Assembly (NCBI RefSeq): GCF_029227915.1 | Contig: NC_079880.1 | Location: 22,692,501 to 22,756,500 of the forward strand | Length of the DNA stretch: 64,000 nt | Direction: 5' to 3' | DNA from: Hydractinia symbiolongicarpus | Taxonomy: Eukaryota > Cnidaria > Hydrozoa > Anthoathecata > Hydractiniidae | Part shown: one piece after another, positions 12,501 to 22,822 of the stretch | Layout: each line of letters starts with the position of its first letter | How positions within the stretch are numbered: position 1 is the first letter of the stretch | Made by a program: the position numbers and the translations under genes | The notes under the pieces: generated by a model | The model's input: the letters and a program-made list of their open reading frames with translations, nothing else | Told to the model about the DNA's origin: nothing | Database searches by the model: none

Positions 12501-14033
12501 CACATCTTTCGTACCGCTCAAGTTTCTATTCTTTGTTTTTTAAAAAAGCTTCTTTTTTGATGGAAGGACATGCCGAATATTTTCAGGGCGTAAATGTACC
12601 CATTTTCTTTAATCTTTGTAACTGTTTAAGGCTGCATGTAATGCAGTTTCTAAAACAGCTTTGTCAAAACAACTACTTGTAAGTCAGTAGCATCTGCAAC
12701 ACATTTATGACCTACCACAATCATTTTGTAAAGTCTTTTTCATGAAGAGAATTATCCTATTCTACGTTTTCTAAGTTACAATCTTCGTCATTATTACAAG
12801 ACATCTTATCAACGAACAATGTAAACAGTAAGTAAACAAACTTTTAGAAGGTGTGCTGCTGAGCTCACGGACTTTCTGCACGATGTGGCGTATTCTTGTT
12901 TATTTGGACCTAGTCTTCTCAACTTTACGCGACCTTGCAAATTTATTTAAAATTGAAGATGTTTACAGAACCTTAAGGTATAAATAAAGATTTTAACGAT
13001 TGTTTATTCTGACATATTTATGTATTATATTCTTAAAATAACATTTTTTTAAAATATTTTTTTTTCACTGAAGTGCCCCTTTAACTGAATTTAATGGTGA
13101 AAAAATGGATTTCCTAATTTTGACATTTTTTTGTGTAATGATTCTATTCGCAAGTTGTGAATTACGACTAATTTAACCCGCAAACATATTTATAATGATA
13201 AATAACTTGAAAAATGGCATGTTGCTTTTAGATGAATTTTGTCAGTAAACATATGCTGCCTATACAACATTACAAGAGTTATCAGGTCCTCAAAATTTAG
13301 AGGCATGGAACGAGAGCTTTTCTATGTGGCCTCATGAGCTAACTACCAACTAAGTAAATTGTTCTTAATGTTACGTTCAGCAATGATGACATATTTTTTT
13401 GGATGACATTCTGTGATTGTTGACCAATTGTCTGGCTGAAGCTGAACATTTTGTTTTGTGATCATAATAATTTTAATTTTTGTTTATACAAGGTTGTAAT
13501 TTGTTGATTAAACACATTGACTTGAGAGATCTGTTTAATCAAGAGTGGGCCACTGTTTTTGTTTAAGGGGCTGGGAAATTACGCTTTGGCCTGGTATCTG
13601 TTTTGCATATGCAGCCTGAGATTATTATTTATTATTTTTTGTGCGTTTATGTACCTCCGTGCTTTTTTGTTTATTAGAATAAGAAATAACATTAAAATTT
13701 TTGCCTTTTTTCAGATATCCCAACTTAAAAAGTGTTCGCGAGTTAATCTACAAACGTGGTTATGCTAAAGTCAACCATCAACGTATCCCTATCACTGATA
13801 ACCAGATCATTGAGGCAAATCTCGGTAAAGAGAACATAATCTGTGTTGAAGATCTGATCCACGAAATTTACACTGTAGGAGAGAACTTCAAGAAAGCTAA
13901 CAACTTCTTGTGGCCGTTTAAACTTAGCTGTGCAACTGGTGGCATGCGTAAGCAAACAACTCATTACGTCGAAGGAGGAGATCATGGCAATCGCGAAGAC
14001 TTCATCAACAACATGATCAGAACAATGAATTAA
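9513..14033 (+). CDS. RPL7: 60S ribosomal protein L7 (uL30), complete
   Basis: Five coding exons: 9513-9523, 9733-9832, 10152-10318, 10680-10817 and 13715-14033. Junctions are GT-AG and the total is 735 nt, giving 244 residues (human RPL7 has 248). The first exon holds only MAE plus part of a Gly codon. Exon 2 encodes the basic helix [19 protein letters not shown]. Exons 3-4 carry the L30-type fold ([20 protein letters not shown], and [14 protein letters not shown]). The C-terminal exon contains [20 protein letters not shown] across the junction and ends NNMIRTMN. The product is a structural protein of the large ribosomal subunit. Intron 4 (10818-13714) is 2.9 kb and hosts two copies of a C/D-box snoRNA and a Kolobok-like element. 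Hosting snoRNAs is common for ribosomal-protein introns. Start choice is fixed by the short first exon and family alignment. Confidence 0.96.
10861..10932 (+). ncRNA. Intronic C/D-box snoRNA, copy 1
   Basis: The 72-nt segment is bounded by a 7-bp terminal stem (GTTCAGC / GCTGAAC). It has a C box ATGATGA just inside the stem, a D box CTGA just before the closing arm, and a plausible internal D'/C' pair (ATGA, then GTGATTG). The guide upstream of D is TTGACCAATTGTCTGG. It starts 43 nt after the 5' splice site of RPL7 intron 4. A near-identical second copy lies at 13375-13447. Box C/D snoRNAs direct 2'-O-methylation or processing of rRNA; I could not assign a target. Confidence 0.8.
11840..13080. 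mobile_element. Kolobok-like DNA transposon remnant (TTAA-flanked, degenerate THAP segment)
   Basis: TTAA at 11836-11839 and 13081-13084 flanks inverted ends AGGGGAACTCCAGT and ACTGAAGTGCCCCT. A perfect 17-bp subterminal inverted repeat follows (CACATCGTGCAGAAAGT at 11988-12004, its complement at 12871-12887). Between about 12095 and 12290 the plus strand retains THAP-like pieces (a Cys pair region, [17 protein letters not shown], then AHFTDSS), broken by stops and a frameshift. TTAA targets with THAP-bearing transposases are features of the Kolobok superfamily. It sits inside RPL7 intron 4 between the snoRNA copies. Confidence 0.68.
13375..13447 (+). ncRNA. Intronic C/D-box snoRNA, copy 2
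   Basis: This 73-nt copy keeps the same terminal stem, C box ATGATGA, D box CTGA and an identical D-adjacent guide. It differs from copy 1 by three substitutions and one inserted T, all between the C box and the C' region. Similarity stops at the ends of the terminal stem. It lies 267 nt before the acceptor of RPL7 exon 5. Confidence 0.8.
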
Positions 14034-14075
14034 ATTGAAGTGAAAATAAATGTCGGCCAAAAATAAACTGTGTTG
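14034..14075 (+). terminator. RPL7 3' end region with two AATAAA signals
   Basis: AATAAA occurs at 14045-14050 and 14062-14067, directly after the TAA stop at 14031-14033, giving a very short 3' UTR as expected for a ribosomal-protein mRNA. The cleavage site is not known. Confidence 0.6.
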
Positions 14076-15987
14076 TTTTTGCAGTTACAAGTAACAGGAA
14101 TCAAGATGCAGTTAAAATGGCATCTTTCCTAAATCCCCTGTCCTTAGATACTTTTGTGCATTTTCTTTCTTCACATTTGTGCACGTTTTTAAGCAAAAAG
14201 CATCAAATCGTTAATTCTCTGTAGTCGGTAGACCTCGAAGGTGCTACTTTTCCAGATACGCAGGTGTTAAATAAGCATCGTTGGACCCACAAAATACTTT
14301 ATATGAACATGCTGACAACAACTAACTAAATAACCTGAGTTCGCCGTCGACATTAACAGATCAGTTACTGAACCATGGTACAAAAACATAACCTATTTAA
14401 TTACTTGTAGGGAGGAACTTATGTTTTTTTTGCCAATGATACACCTCAAGGATTTACTGACTGGTAAACTTGTGGTAGAGTGTTCGCTTCCAGTGCGGGG
14501 GGTCTTGGGTTTAAACGCTAGCCAACATAGCAACGAGAATTTTCGGACAGAAAAGATTTTTTTTGTCTGGAAATTGAATAAATGTGCACGATAAATAATT
14601 CTAGCCTTCTTTTTCTGTCATTTCCCGTGATTAATATATTTAAAAATTTGGTTAAAATTCATTCGAAAGACTTACCCATACATTTTTTGACTTTATAAAT
14701 CTTTTCGAAAATTTTTTCGCTGAAATAAAGTGTGAATCTATCCTTTCTGCTTCGCGTTCAGCCATAAAATTGGATTGATACCTTGAACGGTTGCTGTGCG
14801 TTCGCACGAGTTTTCGTAGCTCAAATGGAAGCTTTAAATGCAATAGAACCCCTTCGCCGAACCCTTGTTGATAGCAGTACCAATAGGAAATAAAGAGGCT
14901 ATCCAGGGTAAACAATTTAAATAACGATAGTAAAGTTGGTCACAAAATTAAAAATGCTTAACACAATCTGAGACACTGAATAAATAGTATGCTTAAAATG
15001 GTAACTTAAGTTGATAAAATCAAGTTTCGCAAATTTTACAACATTTTTTTCGCGAAAATTCCTGGAAAAGTCAATTTACGAAAATACTAGAAATGACTTA
15101 TTTGATAAAACAAATCTTTGCGAAACTTTCTAAAAATAGATTGATTTTTTTCTTTTTTTCTTTCTTCTGAATAAAAAAAAAAAACTTCAAAAGCGTTCTT
15201 TCTTTCCCTTTTCTACTATTTGAAACATTTCGAAGACAACCTCCTCTTTGGACCGACAGTGCAGTTCTTTATCAATGTTTTTACCTTGGTCCATTCAATA
15301 AATAATCTTTGTGAATTATCTGAAATTGACTGATTCGCGAAATTTATTCTTTGCGAAATGTACTTTTGCGAAAAGTAGGTAATCAAAATGTATGTGCCAC
15401 GCAAAAATATCATTTTGGGTTGTTTGGGTTTAATACTTCTCTTCCGTTTTATTAAAGTCGTAATCAAAGGTGGTAGATAAGATGTTAGCAGAAACTTTAA
15501 ACAAGGTAATGTTTATTCTTCATAGACTCAAAATGAGATTTCAAATCACATCCCAAACTACAAAAAATATTTTCACTTCTTCTATTCAGTTTTGCAACAA
15601 TCAACTGAGAGTTTTTTCTTGTACCTCCACGGCCCCAGACTATTTTAATTGCTATCATTAAATCAATGGCGGTCTGGGTTTCAGAATATAGGATGAGAAT
15701 ATACTTGAGCTGTTTATTGCTAACTGTCCAAAATCAAAGAAGTGGCCTTAGCAATGGACCTTGCTTGCCCAGGAGCTCTAGGGACAAGTTTCTGGGCGGG
15801 CTATTTTGCGTACGTAGAATTGTAAATAAAGAAATACTGAAGTATATTAGAGTTTTGTATTCGTTAGAAAAAGTAAAGGAGATTCACAATACAAATTATT
15901 TGTTAAACAAACGTTCTCACCATCTTTATTTCTTAAAAATTGTAAAACTAAAAGTGCGGTACTAGAATAATCCCTATAGCGACGTTT
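14076..15987. other. Intergenic spacer between convergent RPL7 and PDIA6
   Basis: No gene was recognised. A tRNA-like SINE fragment lies near 14455-14560. From about 14650 to 15420 there are scattered TTCGCGAAA and TTTGCGAAA motifs related to the TA-flanked MITE family at 21711-22076, without clear ends. The several short reading frames on both strands have no family features and are taken as chance. Confidence 0.4.
14455..14560 (+). mobile_element. tRNA-like SINE fragment
   Basis: An A-box-like GTGGTAGAGTGTTCGCTTCC is followed about 25 nt later by a B-box-like GGGTTTAAACGC. This gives a tRNA-like head without an acceptor stem. The fragment fades into AT-rich DNA. Confidence 0.42.
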
Positions 15988-18392
15988 TTACAGCTCGACT
16001 TTCTTCTCGTCTAAGTCGTCAAGATCGACATCGCTTAAATCAATGTCCTCTTCGGCCGGCATCTCACCATCTTTACCATCCCAAGCTGGCACATCAGACA
16101 GTGTTGGTAAATCCTTTGTTAACTTTTCCGTTCTTCCACGTCCAACTGCAATTGACTTCAACAACTCGTCGATACCGTCACGTCCGAAAGATCCACGTAG
16201 AATGACGTATACCTAACAACAAAAAATAAGAGAATAGGTCAACATTCATAGCTTTTTCTACGTCAGCCCTTAACGACATTACTACTTGTAAGAAAGCGTG
16301 TGAGGGATAGGAGATGGCGCTTGTCTGAGAGCTTTAGTTAGTTTCCATAAAACAATAATTTTAGAGCGGGTAATTCTTCATATGGATGCGATGCCTAATA
16401 CCATATCAGAAAAGAATAAATCTTCATTTTCACGAAATTATAAGCTTTCGCAACACACTGAAGTCCGAAGAGGACACTTACCTTCTTTCTGACGTTGACA
16501 ACAGCCATGGCTGGATATCCAAAGCCTCCAACACCAAGAGCAGATTCTAAGCTGGGATGAAGCCCAGGTGCAGTCCATACCCAACCCCACAGTTTGCGCT
16601 TGTATTTCTCGCCAAGTTCTTTCAAAATATTTAAGTAGTTATTTCTACCAGAGGCACCAGTATCAAGGATATCAGGTAAAAACGATACCACACAAAGAGG
16701 CTTCTCGTTGCAATTCTCATTAAGTACTTTACTTGATGTTAATTCCATAATCTCTGGCGGATCAATTGAAGCAGCGTGGCGGTCCAACGCCCACGCCACA
16801 ATATCGCTAGCAGTTCGGCCACCGTCATATTCTTCAGCGGACGAGTAATCCTTGGCGCCAGCTGGAAAGAATTTCAGTGTTGGGTATCCCTGTATTTGAA
16901 ATCTAAAAACAAGGAATTATAGTAGGAGAACATTTAAAGACCAGGGTTTGTCCGTCTTCGAGTGTTAAAAGGTCTAGACAGTGAACGTCCATTCTGCTTT
17001 TAGCAATATAAAAACTTTTGCTTACCTACTACCAGTCACTGTGTGAGCCGTAGCATCAAGAGCTGCCACCTTAACTTTTCCCTTTAATTCAGTAGCAGCT
17101 TTAGCCCATTCTGGAGCAAGTCGTTGACAATGTCCGCACCTGAATTTTTTAGAAAATAATTTATTATGTGTGTATGTAGATGCTGACATTATAATTGCAG
17201 GCACAATCACGATATGTTGTGAGATATCAAGAGAAAACATTTGAGTGTTTTACCATGGTGCATAAAATTCAACCAAAACCATATCTTTTGTGTTGAGAAC
17301 TTCTTTTTCAAAGTTAGAATCAGTCAGTTGAACAACATCATCAGAATTGCCACTTCCGCTTCCACCACTTCCACCAGACTAAACAAAATTACATTAGATG
17401 AAAGTTTCCTGTATCCTGCATGACGAGTTTTTAAAAAGTGATTTATCTGCAAAGGACATAAATCATATTAACGGGAAAAAAGTCAAAACGTCATTTTTGC
17501 GAATTGGCGATACTTTTTGATAACTTTTTTTGCAAATTTTGACGTAAATTCAAGTTGACTATAATATCAACTCACTCTAGAGCCACCTCTGCCACTAAGA
17601 CGATCTTTGACGACTGATTGGACAGTTCTTAGGGCTTCATCCACGATTGCTTGTGCAGAACGAGCAGCTAAAGAGGGAAAAAATCATGTTTCTTGAAGAA
17701 AAAGTATAGTTTCAAGTTATAATATTAAATCGAAGCTGCTAAAAAATCTGAATACTAGGTCACGAAAGAAATATAAACTTACCATTATAATCTTTGGGAG
17801 ATTGTTTATTGGCACCAAAGATTTTAATAGTTGGAAAGCCACGAACATTGTAGGGTCCACCTACAGATCCGTGCACATCCATATCAACAGCTCCTACTTT
17901 CACAACACCCTTTAACGCTGTTGCAGCTTTCTTCCATTCTGGTGCCAAACTTTTACAATGTCCACACCTTCAAAAAGAATTGTAATTCATTGTGAATATA
18001 AAGCTATATTGCACAGATGTATACAGTTGTTGAAATATAATTTTACAGTTGTAACGGCTGGGTTACGTGAAGTTACTTTTAAGAGCTTAAGCAAAATTTT
18101 ACAATGAGACTTAAATGCTGTTAATGACTCTTTTAACTTGAACGACAAAACTTTTTTTGATCACAAATGGCAACTTATTTGTTTTCACAACACGACCTAC
18201 ATTCCCCTTTAACATCTACAGATAAATTCAAAGCTAGCAGGAATTGTGCATACCAAGGAGCATAAAATTCTACTAGCCACACTTCATCACTGTTGATAAC
18301 AAGATGGTTGAAGTTGCCACCAGTTAGTTCAATGACATCATCACTTTTATCATATAATGCAGACACAGTGGTACTCAAAGCCAATAGAGCAG
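15988..18392 (-). CDS. PDIA6: Protein disulfide-isomerase A6 (P5), complete except the first coding exon
   Basis: Exons in order: 18254-18392, 17783-17967, 17576-17667, 17254-17378, 17026-17139, 16482-16902 and 15988-16212. All splice sites are GT-AG and phases match. They encode about 433 residues (human PDIA6 has 440), so the missing exon adds only a few codons. The first visible exon starts inside a signal peptide ([11 protein letters not shown]). Two thioredoxin domains follow, each with an APWCGHC redox site, separated by a Ser/Gly-rich linker (GGSGGSGSG). A C-terminal b-type domain then leads to an acidic tail. The protein ends KVEL, a KDEL-type ER-retrieval signal variant. It oxidises, reduces and isomerises disulfides in the ER lumen. 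Introns interrupt the Trp codon of both APW|CGHC sites at the same position. No convincing ATG exon was found between 18393 and about 20300. Confidence 0.93.
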
Positions 18393-18841
18393 CTAGAAAG
18401 TAAATAAAATAAAAATTTTATTCGTATCACCACTAAAATAGTCTAAGCTTTATCCAGTTTAGCCATTGCTGACTTTATACTACAGTTTCTCCTCTTAACT
18501 TAAACTGCTTGAGTTCAACAACAACAAGGATTTAGAAAGCCTATGACATCCCAAACAAACAAAGTAAACCAACCACTAATAGACAGTCCAGCAAATAAAC
18601 ACAAACTTAAACAAAATTTAGACCGCAAAATTACTCAAATAGCAAAAAGCTAACAAGTTTTTTGTTAGCAAGTGGTATTTAGACAAAATTCATCCATGTA
18701 AAAACAAGCCTTTTCTGCTCGATTTGAGCAAAGTAACAAGACAAGGACAAAAATGACTGAACATTAGTCAAAATTATTTTGACACATGCAAAATTTCAAA
18801 AGACATCCTCAGAAGTTTTAATTGCCAATATTTTTAATACA

Positions 18842-19915
18842 CTATGCACAGAAGTCTCCCAAAATCAGCAAAACCTCCATTAAGTTTTTCTGAACATTAC
18901 CTTCTTTACATTCTTGTGTATTTTCACTAAACTCATAGTTATATGGATTAACATTTGCAGTCTCTGCATCAGTGTTGTCTAATTCTTTTTCCGTAATAAC
19001 GTAAACATTTACTGCTTGGGATGTGCTACGCTTTTGTTTCGGAGCAATAGCTTTGCTTATATTTTTTCTTCTGCACCTTTTAACAGTAGGGTCAGAAGCA
19101 GTATTTATATTAACACATCTATGTGTATTGTTTTTTACAGATGTATCCTGCCTATCCTTTTTACTTCCATCTAGTTTTCCTGTCTTTTGTTTTTCCTGTT
19201 TTAAACGGCAACTTCTTGCAATAATGCATCGATATTTTTTACATGCTGAGCACCTGGGATTCTCACGCCCTTGTCGTTCTCTAATACTGATACCTTTTGT
19301 ATATTTGTACCACAAAAAGCAGTGTTTCGATCTTACATGAGGATATGGGTAATCTTGTGAAAATTGAAAAGGCTGATTGTAACATTTTACTTCAGGTAGG
19401 GTTTTTGGTAAGCCATAACAGAAAACGTAATTATCACTTAATTTTTCTAAAAATAGTGTTACTGATGAAGCAGACTCGTCAGAGATGTCTATGTGTAATT
19501 CTTCAACAAAACCAGTAATCAAAGAAAATTGACATAATCCATCGTCCTTCACAAATACACGGGCTGCGCTTATTGGGGTCCCATCTGAAGCATTTATATC
19601 TGGTCTGCATCTAGTAATTTCAATTTGTTCACGACCATTATCTTGAATTGATCGGTAAGTTAAATTGGCATAACCAGAAATAAGATTTAAAACAGAGTTT
19701 AAAAACGAGCTTAAAAATATGGCTTGGTGAGTATATGTCGCATGGGTATAATTTTCAGAAAACGGTAAGGCCTGATCCTTTTTCGTTGGTTGTGATATTT
19801 TCCCTGACCGTGTCACATATGTTGATGTAGTATTCGTATTAGCATGTGCCTTATCCTTATGTCGAAGTATTCTTTGTTTTAAGACAGTAATATCTGCAAG
19901 ATTTGGTGTCTCCAT
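18842..19915 (-). CDS. Intronless 357-residue protein of unknown function
   Basis: An uninterrupted frame of 358 codons begins with ATG in a good context (AAAAATGG) 450 bp upstream of the first visible PDIA6 exon, same strand. I do not recognise the family. Residues 1-50 are polar and basic (LKQRILRHKDKAHA, then YVTRSGKISQPTKK). The middle is mixed. Near residues 197-235 there is a Cys/His/aromatic cluster (SKHCFLWYKY, then CSACKKYRC, ARSCRLK) that could bind zinc. A long Lys/Arg-rich stretch follows (KRCRRKNISK, KQKRSTSQ). No signal peptide or membrane segment is seen. The S-x2-C ... C-x2-C-x2-YRC pattern resembles, from memory only, multicopy proteins of cnidarian genomes that may derive from mobile elements. 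It could be a transposon-derived gene, a lineage-specific gene inside PDIA6 intron 1, or a recent pseudogene. An open frame this long in AT-rich DNA argues against chance. Confidence 0.5.
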   Translation of the reverse strand: METPNLADITVLKQRILRHKDKAHANTNTTSTYVTRSGKISQPTKKDQALPFSENYTHATYTHQAIFLSSFLNSVLNLISGYANLTYRSIQDNGREQIEITRCRPDINASDGTPISAARVFVKDDGLCQFSLITGFVEELHIDISDESASSVTLFLEKLSDNYVFCYGLPKTLPEVKCYNQPFQFSQDYPYPHVRSKHCFLWYKYTKGISIRERQGRENPRCSACKKYRCIIARSCRLKQEKQKTGKLDGSKKDRQDTSVKNNTHRCVNINTASDPTVKRCRRKNISKAIAPKQKRSTSQAVNVYVITEKELDNTDAETANVNPYNYEFSENTQECKEGNVQKNLMEVLLILGDFCA

Positions 19916-20047
19916 TTTTACAAAGTTATCAGCTTTCCTTTTCCCTTCTGTCTTCTTCCTAGAAAAAGATCAGAAGGGAAAGGTTCAGCAGATATACAAG
20001 GTATCTCGTTTTTTCACCTTGTCACTATGGAAAAACAACTGAAACAA

Positions 20048-20137
20048 ATGGTAGCTTAGCTGCGCAATAGCAAGAAGTACGCAATGCAGTATAAAAGGGA
20101 CGGGAGAAACCGTGGAATTTCCACGGGCTAACGACTT
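20048..20137 (+). mobile_element. Helitron MITE, 5'-truncated copy
   Basis: The segment matches 50612-50705: ATGGTAGCTTAGCTGCGCAA, then GTATAAAAGGGACGG, then a hairpin CCGTGGAATTTCCACGG and GCTAACGACTTG before T. The terminal CTRR is CTTG here. The 5' TC end is missing. Confidence 0.6.
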
Positions 20138-21710
20138 GTTTATAAATTCACATGCTTTTTAGGCTAAAATTGTGACAATTAGGTATTTTTCAGACTAGAA
20201 TACTGCGGAAAAAAATGTTGAAAGTCACTATAAACAAAAACAAGAAACAGGACAGTGAATAAATTTAAGCAGCAATGTGGGCTCCTTCGTGTGTCGTACA
20301 GGGCTAATTAAGAGTTTCCACTCAAACAAAATAATCTTAATTCATAAAAATTGGTTTCCATTTTAATTCTAATTTGATCAATGGTGATTCATTCTTTTTT
20401 TTTAAAACAATAATACAAATTTGTTAAGAAATAATGATATTGAGCATATACTTAGAATTTAATTACATATACATACGATAAACAAAAAATATTTTCAAAT
20501 ATTCTTCTAAAATTTCTATTTGCTAGAAACTCTTTGCTTAGTGAGATTGTCTTTGAAACTTATCAAGGAGTGTTCAAGGCACTAAAATCCGCAAATTTGT
20601 TCTACAAATGCTATCTCCAATTCCTCAACATTACTCTGCGTAAAACCACTTATCGGTGATTCATTTTCATCTTTTAACGGTTGCTCGTGAACCAATCGTT
20701 TTAATTCAAGTATATAAAAAAATTTACAGCAATTTTTCCCCCCAAAAATTGCTTTAATTCAATCAAAATGTTCCGTTGAAATAAAAATCTTTTAATATAA
20801 AACACCTTATCACTTATTTGATAAAAAGTTTATCAAATTATGTAAACATCTGCATTCTTTATCACTACATCGCCACAGACCATTTAAAAACTATATCAAA
20901 ACAGGATCATGGGAAGTAAAAATTCTGGCATAATTTTAAAACCCTTAAAGCAGGATTGTAAAAAGCAAAAACTTTAAAAAGGAAAGTGAAAACATTGTTT
21001 TAAAACTATTAAAAGGGCATTCCTGGTGTGGGTTAGTGGGTTTGGAAAAGAAACATCAAATTGGCGTTTCTCAAGGCAATTTAAGTATAGATGTTACCTC
21101 TATTAAAAGTCTTAAGGGTTCCCAGATGTATAGCTATAGCTAAGTTACTAAGATACGTTTAAAAAGACTAACCTCACAAATACCAAGTGATATATGCTTC
21201 AGTCTAATCGATATTGGAAAATAAATATGTCAATTATATCTAAATGTGGATATATGTCTAGATTTTGTGACAAAAGCATAATTTACCTTCTTTTCTGGAC
21301 TGGATAAAATTGTTACAAAATATATCACCATAAATGATATTTTCCAAAGTTTTTCCTCCAGTTTTCGCGTGCTCGTATAGCTTGTTTCAATCAGACAGAA
21401 ATTAATTTTTAAGTTGGTAAACAGCGAGCATTATATTCTTCAAAATTCGTCATTTTAATTGTATTTCAAACAAATTAAATTGGTTTGTGGTTTTAAAGGT
21501 ATCTATACTTTTCTGAAAACCCTGAGTTTCTTCTTTAACATAGTGTAAGAATAATATTAAGTATGCTTTTTTTGCTCCAAGGTACGCTTTGAGAAAATCA
21601 AGTATAATAGATTTGTTATATCAAACTGCTCTAAACACCCACCCATTTTCCTGTGTTCTGCATACAATGGTAATGGCGTTGGACATTTATAGACACGGCT
21701 GAGGCAAATA
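20138..21710. other. Intergenic spacer without recognised gene
   Basis: AT-rich DNA upstream of PDIA6 and the unknown reading frame. I see no conserved coding segment, RNA gene or intact element. PDIA6 exon 1 and its promoter may lie here, but I cannot place them. Confidence 0.35.
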
Positions 21711-22076
21711 CCTTAGGGAATTTATTTTTGCGCTAATTATTTTTTGAGAATTTCGCATATAAAAGTTTTTTATTTTCGCAAATTCCTTGCTCAAGGAAAT
21801 TTCGCTGTAATTTTTGTGTTAAAAATATTTTATCAAAAAAATAATCCAATTTACAATGATAATAAGCATATTAAGGAGTCTTTTGCAGTAAAAAATTGCC
21901 TTGTTTATAATAAAGAAAATTTCAGGAATTTATTTTGCGGAAAGCCTAATTGGAAAATTTAGCAAGGACTTATTTTCGCAGATCGGTATTTGGATTTTTT
22001 TCCTAAAAACTTTTTTACTTACTTATTTTCGAAAGAAAAAAAGGCCAAAATCCGCGAAAAATTAATTCCCCTAAAG
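21711..22076. mobile_element. TA-flanked MITE (mariner-like), family with TTCGCGAAA motifs
   Basis: Ends CCTTAGGGAATTTATTTTTG (from 21711) and AAAAATTAATTCCCCTAAAG (to 22076) are inverted matches with few differences, and TA flanks both sides (21709-21710, 22077-22078). A TA target duplication fits Tc1/mariner-type MITEs. The interior has repeated TTTTCGCAAATT-type blocks. Similar blocks recur across the window near 15040-15370, 25250-25340, 44000-44520, 49850-49940, 55423-55762 and 60450-60600. Confidence 0.62.
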
Positions 22077-22822
22077 TATCTATTTTTTCCCAACTTATGT
22101 TCTTCAATTAGGTTATCGTTTAAAAATATGGATCATCACTGCATATTGTCACAACAAGAATGTAATGATTTTATTCAACAGTATAACAAGTTCAAAAACG
22201 CAGGGTGGTCAGTTAGGAACCACACTCGTACGACACACGACTAATCTGAAAATTTCATAATTTATTAACTTTTTAAAACAAAAACCAAACAATTTCGTTG
22301 TCTCGAGAAGTACACTCTATTATATTGTTCCTGATGATGTTTATCCTGTTTTGCCCATTTTTTCCCTGATCAAGTGTGTCTGCTTTTTGACTGTAGCTAG
22401 CTCGCTACTGAGTAGCTAATTTTATAAGCCATTTTGCCGAATTACAATGTATGTTTAGCATTTATACTTACTGAGAATAATCATATTGGATAACCCTTCT
22501 GTGAGTTCTTTGAGAAATTTATGTAGCAACTTTTATGGTTCAGTGACGTTGTTTGCGTTCTTGGGTATTATGTTGTTTACCGTGCAACAAATTTTAAATA
22601 TGGTACCTTCTTCGTGGGTAGCGCTGATTGGGTACATATGTTGAACACGTGTTACTCGAGGCCTGCTTGGTTTCTCGACCACTGATGACTTGATGTAAAA
22701 AACAGACACTTTAATGCATTAACCAGGAAACGCAATAAACATCATTTGTTTTGTTTTGCCTTGAAGAGTAAACCCCCTAAATCTCGATCTTATAGCTTTT
22801 AACCAGTAACGAACCCGACGCG
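22077..22822. other. Spacer without recognised gene
   Basis: A short open stretch encodes MDHHCILSQQECNDFIQQYN and more before a stop at about 22244. It has no recognisable family and no clear splice context. The remainder is AT-rich and unremarkable. Confidence 0.3.

Noticed and set aside
18420-18800. Search for the PDIA6 signal-peptide exon
   Set aside because: Several ATGs were tried on the minus strand, such as one near 18764 giving MF plus one base, but none has a good donor and leader, so no exon was called.
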